The notes below the pieces were generated by a model that saw only the letters and a list, made by a program, of their open reading frames with translations, was not told where the DNA came from and did not search any database. From Eleusine coracana subsp. coracana (Eukaryota > Streptophyta > Magnoliopsida > Poales > Poaceae), in assembly GCA_032690845.1 (NCBI GenBank), contig CM064434.1:32766413-32830412 (forward strand): a DNA stretch of 64,000 nt, read 5' to 3'. The translations under genes and the position numbers were made by a program. Positions 1 through 10,985 of the stretch are shown here, piece by piece (positions within the stretch are counted from its first letter, which is position 1; the number at the start of each line of letters is the position of its first letter).

Positions 1-2292
1 CCTGTTCTTGCCGATTTCACCGGTGCCAAGGCGATTCCTCTGGCGCAACGGACAGAGAAGCCCGATCCGACCGATCCTCAGGTGGTCACTCTGTTGAAGA
101 AGATAGCCGACTTGAACGCTGAAGGTATTGACGGAATTACCGTCGCCAAGAGCTTCATAGTTCGTAGAGTTCAACCCCTGAAGCTACAGAGTCACCCGGT
201 GTGGAATTACGTTAATAACGACGAAACCAGAGAGGTGCCTGATCCGCCGAATGGTGAACTCTGTAAGAAACACCTGTCAAAAATGTTTGAAGGAGATCTC
301 CTTCAGGATGACTCGCTAATCAAGAAGGCGTATAACAAGGGCACTATGCGGGCCCAAGTAAGCCTCATCCTACTTTGAGCAATCCTTTATGTTCTTGTCT
401 TGATGTCCTGCTTGATATTTTGATTCCTATGCAGGTTTTGGATACTTATATTTCTCATCCTCCGCACCCTCCGACTGATTCCGAGGGACCGGATTATGTT
501 GAGAAGACGTAGCAGACCGGCACCGGAGGCTCGAGCTCTTCTGCAGACGCTTATCCTGACCCGGTCTCCACCCTGCCTCCCCCCGGTCGGCGAGTAAAGC
601 AGACCATTGGGCGCCGACGGCAATATATAGGGGATCAGGATGATGACTCTGAGTTGCCGTCTGCTGACATTGGTCATCACACCCCCACTCCCTCCGATTG
701 ACCTTCAAGCCAGTCGGAGCCCCCGAGCCAGACTCAGAGTGATGCGGGGAAGGTGGATCAGACCGACAAGGCAGAAAAATCTGCCTAGAAGAGGAAGGAG
801 ACTGATTCTCAGTTGACTTCTTCGAAGAAGAGGTTGTGCCGAATTAAGCTCAAGAAAGCTCCAAGGTTAATTCTTTATGCTTATGCTCCTTGTCTCTTAT
901 TGCCATCCGTAACACATCTTAATCTCTCCCATATTCATTTTGACAGTGGTCGGACGAGTGATTCCCAGAGTGCCCAAGAGTCCGGAGACACTCGGTTTGG
1001 ACATCTTCCTCGCCCGACTAATTTGCCCAAGTCGGTCAGCAAGTCATCAAACGCGCCGACCGAGGTGGATAAGCCAGTCGACAAGGCAATTCTTGTCCCT
1101 ATTCCGGCGCCTGTACCCCAACCTGCTCCTGCCGTCGTCCATTCGCCTCTTGACAAAGGTAAGGCGATATTATCTACAGATTTACTCGGTCGGCCAGAGG
1201 TGGAGGACATGGAAATCATGCATCAACATCGAGAAGCTAGCTAGGTACTTCAATACTCTGCTTTTGCTTTGCCTTAATCTTGTCTTTAAGCTTAATCCCT
1301 TTCTGTATATAGAAAATGTATGCTCTCATAGAGAGAAAACAGGCTAGGGTGGAATACCTTGAAGCCGAGACTTTTGGTATGTCCTAAAATCTTGGGTCTT
1401 CGAATCTTTCAATAAGACTAACACTTTGCTGGTGTTTTGCTAGTTACCGGTTAGCAGCTTGCCAAAGCACAGAAGGAGATTGAAAAGCTACAGACCGACC
1501 AAAGAGAAATGACCAAGGCTTTAAACCAAGGCTGAGAAGATTTAGCTGGTAAGATCACTCACCACCCGTTGTTTAAATAACCAACCGATCACTCTAGCGC
1601 TAAAGACTCAAATATTTGTCTTTTAGCTCGTGACCAGAAGGTTGCCGACCTGGATAAGTTGACTTCTAATAAGCAAAGGTTTGTCAATGCCTTAAATACT
1701 GAGAAGGAAAACCTCTCCAAGTCGATCGAGGACCAAAAGGCCGAGATCACTCGGCTGCAGAAGGAGCTGAAGGAAGCTGACGCCAAGATAGAGGAAGCTA
1801 AGAGCACCTCCAAATCCTTCAAATGTAAACTTGCCAGTAAGCCCTTCGTTATTTCTTACATCTGCTCGATTTCTCTTTTGATCATACTGACCAACAAATT
1901 ACCATTTACAGCTCTATCTTATGCCGCTCGAAAGGCAATGGACTATGTTCATGCCGAACAGAGTGGAGCAGTCTGGCCATTCCTTGGAGTACTTGCTAGA
2001 GCATGCGTCGGAAGATATTGCTCATAACACTCGACGAGTGGCGACCGAAGCAGGGAGTCAGGTTCTGGCTATTTGCCAATCTTAGTCTCCCGCTCTGCCA
2101 TTGGACAAGATCAAGGAGGGCTTCAACCCAGACTTGACTGATGACCAATGCCAGTTGCTTTTGGATTCCATATTGGAGACTTCCCGAGCTTTGGTCGACA
2201 ATATAGAGATCAATCCAAACGTGCCTACTCCTCTAGCAACTCCTGAGGTTGAGCGACGAGCTGAATCTTGCTCTCCTTCAAAGGAGCTGTAA
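1..2292 (+). pseudogene. Antisense spliced additional ORF of the Tat element (putative gypsy-type transposon protein), 5' partial
   Basis: Coding runs from base 1 in frame, antisense to gag-pol. GT-AG introns are seen at about 358-434, 866-946, 1245-1312, 1377-1443, 1549-1626 and 1837-1911. Removing most of them keeps one reading frame, which supports real splicing; after the last one the best reading is shifted. The exons from about 1313 to 1836 encode a strongly charged coiled coil rich in Lys, Glu, Gln and Leu. The C-terminal part ends at 2290-2292 after a Pro/Glu-rich tail. In-frame stops occur (codon after 510, near 700, near 786, in the coiled coil and before 2100), and a frameshift follows 1912, so it is not functional. 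An AATAAA-like signal lies near 2388. Similar proteins are known as extra ORFs of Tat elements; their role is unknown. Confidence 0.75.
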
Positions 2293-2820
2293 ATCCTGTA
2301 ATATTAAAGATCATTAGTAGTATCTATGTAATGAAACAATGTTACTTGTATGTAATCTAGTTTCATGCTTATCATCTTTTAAAGATTAATAAAAATGTCA
2401 TAAGTATATTTCTGTCATTAAGAAACTCAAATTGTATTGGTCTGCCTTAATATTTTAGGTTGTGACTCATAACTGCGTAACAAGCAGAGTCGACCAATCG
2501 ACACATGACCTCTCGCACTTTGGCTCTGGGTTTAGTGTAGTGGTAGTCTGATGTGTAGTATAAAGTATGTAACCATAATGTATAGGCGTTAGACCAAAAA
2601 ATAAAGACCGTATTCAAAGAGAAGAAATCGGTCAGAAAGTAGTCCAAAACCAAAATACGGTTAGACTAAAGTGGGACATTATTACTAGCCCCCTGGCTCG
2701 ATTGTTTAATAAAATAAATTAAGGAATCGAGACAATATAGACTGAAAATCATCAAAAAATCTTTCATAAAAAGGACCAATGTTTCATTCATGAATAATGT
2801 ATAAGTATACATAGGAATAA

Positions 2821-3900
2821 TTAAGTATAGAAATGACGTAGCTGATTTATGTTCCAAGAATTTGGTATATCATCGCCGTCTTCATACATCAGTCGGTAAG
2901 CCCCCGGACGAGTGACTTCCTTCACAACATATGGTCCTTCCCACTTTGGAGAAAGCTTATGCTGGTTCTTCGTTGACTGCACTCGGTGAAGCACTAAATC
3001 TCCAACTTGGAAGTGGCGATTACGTACATTTTTATCATAATAATGACGTAAGGCTTGTTGGTAAAGTGCCGACCGAAACAAAGCGCGATCACGCAACTCC
3101 TCTACTGCAATCAAATTAATCTCTTGATTCTCCTCAGAAAGTTGTTCATCATACGCCTGAACCCATGCTGAAACAAGGCTGACTTCGGTCGGCAGCATAG
3201 CCTCTGAGCCATAGACCAATAAGAAAGGTGACTGACTAGTTGCCTGACTGGTGTTTATGTGAAGCCTCCAAAGAACTGAAGGCAATTCTTTGACCCACCA
3301 ATCAACGTAAGGCTTAAGTCTGTCAAAGATCCGAGGCTTTAATCCTTGGAGAATCATACCATTGGCCCGTTCGACCTGCCCATTGCTTTGAGGATGAGCC
3401 ACTGATGCAAAGTGGATTTTTATTCCCATCTCATCGGCAAAGTCACGGAACTCCACGAAAGTGAATTGAGTGCCATTATCGGTAATGATATCATGAGAAA
3501 CCCCGAACCGAGTGAAGACATCCTTGACAAACTCAATAGCCTTCTTTGATGTAATCTTGCCGACCGGCTTTGCTTCAATCCACTTGGTGAACTTGTCAAT
3601 AGCAACAAACAGATAAGTGAACCCGCCTGGCGCCTTTTTGAAAGGACCGACAATATCAAGCCCCCAAACAGCAAAAGGCCAAGTCAAAGGTATCATCTGA
3701 AGTTGCTGTGAAGGCACATACATTTGTTGAGCGAAGAATTGACAACCTTCACACGTTCGAATGACTCGGTATGCATCTTCAACCGTCATGGGCCAATAAA
3801 ACCCTTGCCGGAAAGCTTTGCCGACCAAAGTCTTGGAAGCTGCATGATTGCCACATATCCCGGAATGAATTTCTTTTACCAACTTTTGGCCTTCTGGTAT
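2821..3900 (-). pseudogene. Integrase of the Tat element
   Basis: The frame is open from just after the 3901-3903 stop to its own stop at 2821. It has an N-terminal zinc-binding HHCC region (HSGICGNHAA then CEGC), followed by the DDE core: Asp in WGLDIVGPF, Asp in ITDNGTQF and Glu in NGQVERANG. A C-terminal DNA-binding region (QVGDLVLHR, KWEGPYVV) follows. All three catalytic acids are present. This is the best preserved part of the element, but it is separated from the upstream domains by an in-frame TAG. It would insert the cDNA into the host chromosome. Confidence 0.88.
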
Positions 3901-4700
3901 CTAGATGCATCTCATCAAGATGTTTGAACCTCCTCTTTTATAGAGTTGGTCTCCTACTAACAAATACCCACGATATTGGGACTCCAACCTTCGTTGCTCA
4001 TCAGGATCCGAAGGCAGCGTTCCCTTATCCAAATATTGGATGAGCGGGTCGCGCCAATCAGTCTCCATGTTGTCATCACCAACGAGATCAGTAACATTAT
4101 TCATTAATACATCTGACCGAGGGGAAATCGTGGGGGAATCCAGAGTGTGTAAGAAAACACCTGGCGGGACCACAGACCGGGATGATCCCATTTTGGTCAA
4201 TTCATCAGCCACTTGGTTATTGTCTCGAAGAACATGCGTGAACTTCAATCCATCGAATTTGTCTTCAAGCTTCCTTACTTCTTGATAGTAAGCACTCATA
4301 TTGTCATCCACACAGTTCCAATCCTTAGTGACCTGATTAATAGCCAAAGCCGAGTCACCAAAGACGTCGAGGCACTTGATACCGAGTGACGCGGCAATGC
4401 GCAGACCATGTAGAAGGGATTCATATTCTGCAGTGTTATTAGACGTGTGAAACATCAACTGTAGGACATATCGAAGCCTCTCTCCAGTGGGTGAGATAAA
4501 CACGACTCCCGCACCCGCTCCTTGTAATTGAAGAGACCCATCGAAGTACATTTTCCAATATTCGATGTCTTGTGCAGTAGGTGGGTTTTGAATCTCTGTC
4601 CACTCAGCAACGAAATTAGCTAGCGCTTGTCCCTTTATAGCCGACCGAGGCGCGAACATGATGGTATATTGACCAAGTTTGACTGCCCACTTGGCGATTT
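3901..4700 (-). pseudogene. Second, archaeal-type RNase H domain (aRNH) of the Tat element
   Basis: The translation contains YFDGSLQLQGAGAGVV, then NNTAEYESLLHGLRIA, then DVFGDSALAINQV and a later DNNQVADELTK. These supply the D-E-D-D acids of a ribonuclease H fold. This domain comes in addition to the usual Ty3/gypsy RNase H just upstream, and its presence defines the Tat group. It enters by a one-base frameshift at about 4700 and ends at an in-frame TAG (3901-3903) before integrase. Confidence 0.82.
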
Positions 4701-5243
4701 ACCTTCGGCTTCTCGATTGTGCAGCACTGTGCCGAGTGCGAAGGAGGTCTGGACTTTGATCGGATGAGCTTGAAAGTAATGCTTCAACTTCCTGGAGGTG
4801 ACCAACAATGCATACAACAACTTCAAGATCTGTTGGTATTTTACCTTAGAGGCACCAAGGACCTCACTCGCAAAGTAGACTGGGTGTTGTACTTTTTGTA
4901 TATGCCCCTCTTCTTCTCGGTCGACCGTTAAAACAGTACTCACAACCTGAGTTGTGGCCGATATGTAAAGCTGAAGTTTTTCTCCTGGCTCCGGAGGCAC
5001 CAATACTGGAATGCTGCTGAGGTAAACCTTCAACTCATCTAGTGCCAACTGCGCCTCTGTGGTCCAAATGAAGTCTTCCTGCTTTTTAAGCAGTCGGAAA
5101 AGTGGTAACCCTCTAATCCCCAGTCGGGAAATAAAGCGACTCAAAGACGCCATGCATCTGGTCAGCTTCTGTACATCTCTTTGAGAATTAGGTGGCCCCA
5201 TACCAAGGATCGCCTTGATTTTATCCGGGTTAGCCTCTATACC
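4635..5243 (-). pseudogene. RT connection and first RNase H domain of the Tat element
   Basis: The sequence continues in frame from the RT across a TGA at 5244-5246. It includes the RT thumb region (GPPNSQRDVQKLTRCMASL, ISRLGIRGLPLF) and the degenerate first RNase H (PPEPGEKLQLYIS, KVQHPVYFASEVL, QILKLLYALLVTSRKLKHYF). The reading frame is lost near 4700. The catalytic Asp expected in the LYISAS-type motif is not obvious, as is usual for Tat elements, in which the first RNase H is thought to have degenerated. Confidence 0.75.
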
Positions 5244-5990
5244 TCATTTCGAAACGATGTAACCGAGTAGCTTTCTCGATGGAACCCTAAAAACACACTT
5301 CTTGGGATTCAGCTTTATTGAATAATGCCTCAGATTGTTGAAGGTTTCTGCCAGGTCAGAAATAAGCTCTTCGACATTCTGAGTCTTGACGACGATGTCA
5401 TCAACATACGCTTCTGCGTTCTGACCGATCTGAGCAGCAAGGCAACGTTGAATACAGCGTTGGTAAGTCGCGCCAGCGTTCTTCAGACCGAAAGGCATCA
5501 TGATATAGCAATAGGCGCCGAAGGGTGTTATAAAGGAAGTTTTAATCTGATCTTCGACCTTCAGTGGGATCTGGTGATAGCCTGAATAGGAATCCAGAAA
5601 GCTCAAGAGCTCACACTCGGCTGTCGAGTCTACAATCTGATCAATACGAAGAAGAGCGAAAGGATCTTTAGGACAGACCTTGTTGAGATCAGTATAATCA
5701 ACACACATCCTCCATTCTTTATTCTTCTTGGGTACAAGGACTGGATTTGCTAACCAGTCGGGATGATACACCTCATTTATAAACTTAGCATCTAATAGTC
5801 TAACTATCTCCTTCTTCATGGTGTCCTTGCGATCTTGCGCAAATCTTCTGAGCCTCTGCCAAACGGGGGTAGCCCCTGGGGGTACCCTTAACTTGTGCTC
5901 AATCTTTTCCCTAGGAACTCCCAGCATGTCAGATGGTTTCCATGCAAAGATGTCCCTATTTTCCTGGAGGAAAAAAGTGAGCGCGAGTTC
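5244..5990 (-). pseudogene. Reverse transcriptase domain of the Tat element
   Basis: RT motifs appear in order: LVPKKNKEWRMCVDYTDLNK, SFLDSYSGYHQIPL, TSFITPFGAYCYIMMPFGLKNAGATYQR, and the catalytic AYVDDIVVK. The segment before the first Met (ELALTFFLQENRDIFAWKP) is in frame with the upstream linker across a TAG at 5991-5993. It ends at a TGA at 5244-5246, most simply a CGA-to-TGA change at a CpG site. It copies element RNA into DNA in intact relatives. This copy is interrupted on both sides. Confidence 0.88.
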
Positions 5991-6719
5991 CTATTTCTCG
6001 TCGAGGTTGGCCCCATCATAAGTTACCTTATCGGGGTCCTCAGGATCGAGCAGAATTTCCTTGGTTTGGATGTCATCGGTCTGAATCTTGTCTTTGGTAG
6101 GCTTCTTTGTTGGAACTTCCGCTCTGGTCTGCTCCTCCGTGCCGACTGTCTGCTGGATCTCCTTCTGGTCGGACAACATCAACTGTTTATTGGTCATCTC
6201 ATAACTCTGCACATCACAATGAAAGAATTCCGAAGATCAGAGTGGAGGGAGATTATTCCGTTCGGGCCTGGCATCTTGAGGGTGAGATATTGATAATGTG
6301 GGATAGCCATGAATTTAGCCATAGCCAGTCGACCGATGATAGCATGGTATGCTGAGTCGAAATCCGCCATCTGGAAGAGAATACGCTCGGTCCTGAAATT
6401 CTCGGGTCCCAAAGGTGACCAACAAACTGATCTGTCTAATTGGAACTGAAGTCTTGCCGGGTACAATCCCGTGGAAAGGTGAAGAACTCGGCTGAAGATC
6501 ATTGATTGACAGACCGAGCTCTTTGAGAGTCTTGGTGAAGATTAAGTCCAAACTGCTTCCTCCATTAATGAGTACTTTGTTGAACTTCACCCCCTTCATC
6601 GTAGCAGCAAGCACCGGCGGGTATCGACCTAGCTTCGGGATGTGCTTGGGGTGATCCGACCGATCAAAGGTGATTGGCATCTTAGACCATCTCATGAATT
6701 GAGGTGCAGCCGATTCCAC
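5991..6719 (-). pseudogene. Aspartic protease and linker of the Tat element, active site changed
   Basis: The retropepsin region contains PPVLAATMKGVKFNKVLINGGSSLDLIF, where family members normally have an Asp-Gly-Gly catalytic motif. Here Asp is replaced by Asn, so the enzyme could not cleave. A one-base frameshift near 6405 moves the rest (FRTERILFQMADFDSAYHA, AIPHYQYLTLKMPGP) into another frame. A charged linker (about 6212-5991) leads to the RT and ends with TAG. Confidence 0.75.
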
Positions 6720-8515
6720 TGAGTTGATCTCCCGAAGCTCGAGCTTCTGCTTGCGCTTGGACGCATAGGCATCTGGGCCACCAAAGATGAAGTTGACTTC
6801 CTTGCGGGGCTCCTGGAACTCTCTTGAGTCATCCTTGTCACCATCGTCATTGGTCTTGTCCTTGCTATTGCGCCTCGGGGATCTTTAGCCACCTTGAGCG
6901 CAGCTGTTGCAAAACCCTTCAGTCGATAGCAATCCTTTGCTTTGTGGTTTCCCTTTGGGTGCCAAAGGCATGGACCACTCAGTAGCTCGTCCGTGAACGG
7001 TTGGCTCGTTCGAGAGTTCTTCTGAAGTCGGTCCACCGCATGAACCACGTTATCAGGCTTCCTCTTCTTGTCCTTCTTGGAGGACTCGGGCTTGTCCGAC
7101 CTCTTCTCTTTGCCTTTTCCCCGGATGTCATCCAGTGCCGACTCACCAGACGCGAACTTGTCAGCGATCTCGAAGCACTCTTGAGTGGTCAGCTTGAGGT
7201 CATGATTCCTCCGATCGATCTCACGAACCAAATCATCGCTACGGATCCCTCCTTAGAAGGCGACAATGATTTGTTGGTCTGGGACATTAGGGATCTCAGT
7301 CTTCTTAGTGCAAAATTGCTTGATGTAATCACGAAGAGGCTCGTCGGTCTTCTGCTTGATCCGAGTGAGGTCGAAGTGGTTGCCCGGTCGATTGCATGTA
7401 GCTTGGAAACTTTCTATGAGCTTCCTGTTGAGGTCTCCCCAAGATATGATTGACTCCTCTAGAAGATATTTGAGCCATATCCGAACAGCTGGATTCAGGC
7501 AGACCGGGAGGTAATTAGCCATTACATAGGAATCACCTCCGACCGACCGAATCGCCGTGTTGTAAAGCTGCAACCACTCTCGGGGATTGGTCTGACCATC
7601 ATATTTCTCGATGGGGACCGGCTTGAATCCTTTTGGCCATCGTGCTATGCAAAGCCTAGGGATGTACGCCTTGATGCCATCGATCTCATCATCGGTCAGC
7701 GTCATCGACCGCCTATGCCAGCCTGGAGACAGGGTTGCGCGGCGGCCGTGTCGTGGTCCAACATCGTCATCATGACGACGACGCCGATGGTCGTTATCCT
7801 CATGATCGCGCCGGTCCCGATCGTCTCGTCGACGTCGGTTGTCACGGTTGTGCCTTGGAGGGGGATCTTGATGGTCCTATCGCCGGTCATCCCGTCGGCC
7901 ATCCATCCTCCAATCACGGCATTCTTCCTTATAGCGTCAGTTGTCCCAAGCGCGTTCCTCATAGTGAGAGTTGATGGTGTCTCGTCCATCGCGGAGGCTG
8001 AGAGAATTTCTCAGATCTTCACGCCTTTGCCGTCTTTGCAAAGATACGTGACTAGAGCTTGTGACCGACTGAGATTTTGCGGCCTCTTGAGCCGCAACGA
8101 CATTTAGCATAGCCATCGCCTTCTGCATCGCGGGACTCTGATAATTCGCGTCGACCATTAGAGTATCAAGCAAACTTTTGGCCCCTGTGATGTTATTCTG
8201 AGGGGTGTGGTAGACCTTGACGCCATCCACTTCGAGTTCTGGACCGAGATCTAGTCGACGTGCATTGCGTGAACCGCGCGACCCTCCCGGTCGACAGCGG
8301 TGACCGACCGATAAGTCATCAGCTGGAGGGTCCTCCTCCTGATGACCTCCTTCGGCCAGTTGATTTGGGTGGCCATCAACGGGGTTGTCTTCATGTTCAC
8401 CATTTTGGTCACCATCCTGGTTTCCATCCGCGGGATCTACTATATCCACCATGTTGACAGTATAGGGATATGGGTAAGCGGATCCGATCGAGTCCTCATC
8501 AAAAGACCGATCCAA
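6692..8515 (-). pseudogene. Gag of the Tat element, with several in-frame stops
   Basis: One reading frame spans 8515 to about 6890. It has an acidic N-terminus, an Arg/Asp-rich linker, the retrotransposon gag domain (EWLQLYNTAIRSVGG, FQATCNRPGNHFDLTRIKQK, LRDYIKQF) and a zinc knuckle of C-x2-H-x4-H-x4-C type (CLWHPKGNHKAKDC). In-frame stops lie at 7937-7939, in the Arg-rich linker and at 7253-7255. A frameshift near 6880 precedes the protease. In intact relatives gag forms the virus-like particle that packages element RNA. Confidence 0.82.
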
Positions 8516-8770
8516 TTTTGAATCGTTCCTGAAGGAAGGATCCTCTTCCTCGGATCAGAGTGGGACCAGCGCGGGGATCATGCCAGAAGAACTCGGTGAT
8601 CGTGCCATGGAGATGGCTGCGGCCGAGTCAGATCTGTGGTTTTCCAGACCTAGGGCTCCGTTGTTGCCGACTGTGAAGTCGAGTGATCCAAAGGAGATCT
8701 TGAAGTCCGGTGAGTACTGGATGGTGGGAATTTCGGCTATCGTAGTCGACGGAGAATCCCGGCAAGCCTT

Positions 8771-8790
8771 GTCCCCTACCTAGCGCGCTA
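8771..8790 (-). other. Degenerate primer binding site of the Tat element
   Basis: Read on the minus strand the site is TAGCGCGCTAGGTAGGGGAC, lying two bases after the LTR end. Grass Tat elements commonly have TGGCGCGCCAGGTAGGGG here. The two changes (TGG to TAG, CCA to CTA) are G-to-A or C-to-T, as expected from cytosine deamination. Confidence 0.7.
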
Positions 8791-8792
8791 AT

Positions 8793-9174
8793 TGTCGAAT
8801 CTTGAGATCGGCAATAAAATGTATAGGGCTACGTTGAGACTAAGAACTACGATGGTAACAGAAGACGCCGAGTTATACAGGTTTGAGCCTTCTCGATGAG
8901 AGTAAAAACCCTACGTCATGTGTTCTGTGTATTGATTGTAATCTTGGGTGTTTTCGTGTCCTCCCGAAGGGGGGTACCCTGTCGCCTTATATATCCGATT
9001 GGTAGGGGGGTACATGAAGAGTCCTAGTCGTAACCCCTTAGGGTTTACATAGAAAGTCTATCTCTACATGCCTTGCGCTCCAAGTTGAGTCGGTCGGCTT
9101 CCTTGTCGATGAAGTACCCAGTCGGCTACCGACTTAGTCTTGTATGAGGATACCCGTAAGGCAAGTATCCCACA
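8793..9174 (-). repeat. 5' LTR of the Tat element
   Basis: On the plus strand it begins tgtcgaatcttgag and ends gtatcccaca, so on the element strand it runs TGTGGG...CGACA with TG/CA ends. It is about 382 bp. The primer site lies two bases inside and cgttg follows the outer end. The partner LTR is outside the window, so identity cannot be measured. Confidence 0.8.
8985..8994 (-). promoter_or_regulatory. TATA box in the Tat 5' LTR
   Basis: The minus strand reads ATATATAAGG about 180 bp from the outer LTR end, a normal place for the LTR promoter driving gag-pol. Confidence 0.5.
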
Positions 9175-10660
9175 CGTTGCATCTAGGAGCTCAAGAGAAA
9201 ATTCAGAAGCAGGATATGTGTTGGATGGCCATTTATTTTTTTCTTTTTTATATATATTGTGGCCATCAGTTGCTATATAAACCTTGTGATATATCAGGCC
9301 CAAAATAGTGCTTGGGCAAAGGTCATTGATCGTTTATGACTGGTAACTTTTGTGAATCAGTTACCTAATATTCTTCCACTTTCTGGGGCTTGTGGCACTA
9401 CCCCCCTCCCCTCTTGTAGATCTAGGTAGTTTTGCGATCCTCCCCCCCTCCCCCCCCCAACACACACACTTTTCATGCTCCATCTTTGTTGCCAAAGCTT
9501 CGGTCACCCCTAGGACCTCCGTAATTAGATCCGCACTTCCCAAGGGCGTGCTCCAATAAGGGCCACCCCGGATCCGGTCTTACTATGCTCCTTTCGCATT
9601 TTGTAGACTCCCTCTTCACCCCACCCCGGTGCGGCAGGACTCCACTGGGCTTGACCTCACTATCTTTGAGGAGGCTTTGCCAAGTTCTTGTGCATGTCCA
9701 GTTTGTCTCCCGTGATATCCCCACCACCAAGCCGACATCCCCCCCCCTCGAGCCTTTGGCTTGTTCGTCAAGCACCAAATCCTCTGCTCGAAGCCGACAA
9801 AGCCATGGCATGCATGCGTTGCTTGCTGCGGGCACGTGTCCTGTTATGTGTCGCCGAGTATGGTGCTTTTTCATATGTTGCGCTCTTTGCAGAGTTTTAG
9901 GGACAAATCTTCCGACTCTCCATGTTATCTGAGTTTTTGATGTCCAAGACAACATTTTATACTCGCATCTTAAAAGACAACGACCTATACGGATGCTTTG
10001 ATCATTGTGACCCGGACCCAATATGTCTGGTTACCCAAGTGTTGTCGACTAGAGGCCCATCGGTTGTCTGTTAAATGCGTCATTGAACTACATACAAATT
10101 CGGCTTCACCGATGATGACCTTTCACATATGCGGCATGGGCCTCGATAAACCTCATGCTTGCATCAAGCGAGGCCCTCCTGATAATACTCTGGAAGCTAG
10201 TCTGTTGGTAGTCTTTTCTTATGGAACATGTACTCTGCTTTTTAGAAGCATTGTAATCTACACCCACTCAGAGGTATCATGTTGTAGGTGCGCTTACACT
10301 TCGGTGTCTGTAATCCTTTGTTGAATGAAAATATGCACGAACCAGTATAAAAAAAGCTCTAGCACCACCTGCAATCAAGCCACCTGAAATAATGTCTGCG
10401 TATGCATAGAAAGAAATAATGTCGTTTTAATGGATGAACAGAGTAACCCTATGAGCAAAACAATGGTAGGGAAAATAATTCCGTGACTTGTACTGTTTTG
10501 TATTAGGTGCTCACAATCTATACGAGCTAAGAGTTCTAAGCAATGTATACATTTGCTGAATGCGGCCCGACTTACCAAAAAGAAATTAGAAATTATTGCA
10601 ATGATTGTCGCAGGCGCCAATTAACTTTTGTTCTCTCCAAAAACTCTCCCTATATCAAAT
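9175..10660. other. Intergenic, no gene supported
   Basis: Mixed sequence with C-rich runs near 9400-9460 and several short overlapping ORFs on both strands (9473-10324). None shows a recognisable domain, splice pattern or consistent codon use. Confidence 0.4.
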
Positions 10661-10985
10661 TAATAGGGTTTAGTCTAAAAAACCATCTCTAATAGCTCAC
10701 CTAAATAACTCACAGATTTATTCTCTTTCTAAATTTCCTCATTTGTAGCTAGAAATAAAAGGAAAATTAGGGACCAAATACTTGTATTTAGAAGGAAATT
10801 AATGTTGTTATGATTCCAGATACTGACGTGGCTCAATCAAATGTTTTTTTATCTATTTTTAGGGAGAACTATTGGAAGAGACAAAAAAAACTTCTCCTTA
10901 ATAATTTTTGAACTACTTCAAAAACACTTTTTAGGATCAATTTTTTAAAAAAATTTTAGAGCTGCTCTAACTAAACCTATCATAT
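10661..10985. mobile_element. Possible MITE or decayed short element
   Basis: Sequence near the left edge (aatagggtttagt) is roughly inverted at the right edge (actaaacctatc). The interior is AT-rich and holds ctctaa/ttagag motifs typical of short grass MITEs. Terminal repeats are imperfect and no clean target duplication was found. Confidence 0.25.

Larger units (their letters stand above)
1..9174 (-). mobile_element. Tat-lineage Ty3/gypsy LTR retrotransposon, degenerate, cut by window start
   Basis: On the minus strand the order is 5' LTR, primer site, gag, protease, RT, RNase H, a second (archaeal-type) RNase H and integrase. An extra antisense gene lies between integrase and the missing 3' LTR. 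A dual RNase H plus an extra ORF downstream of integrase is the known signature of the Tat lineage (RIRE2, Grande, Retand, Ogre relatives). Every coding part carries stops or frameshifts, so the copy is old and non-autonomous. The right boundary is the LTR end at 9174, followed by cgttg as the candidate target duplication. The partner flank lies left of the window. Confidence 0.9.
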
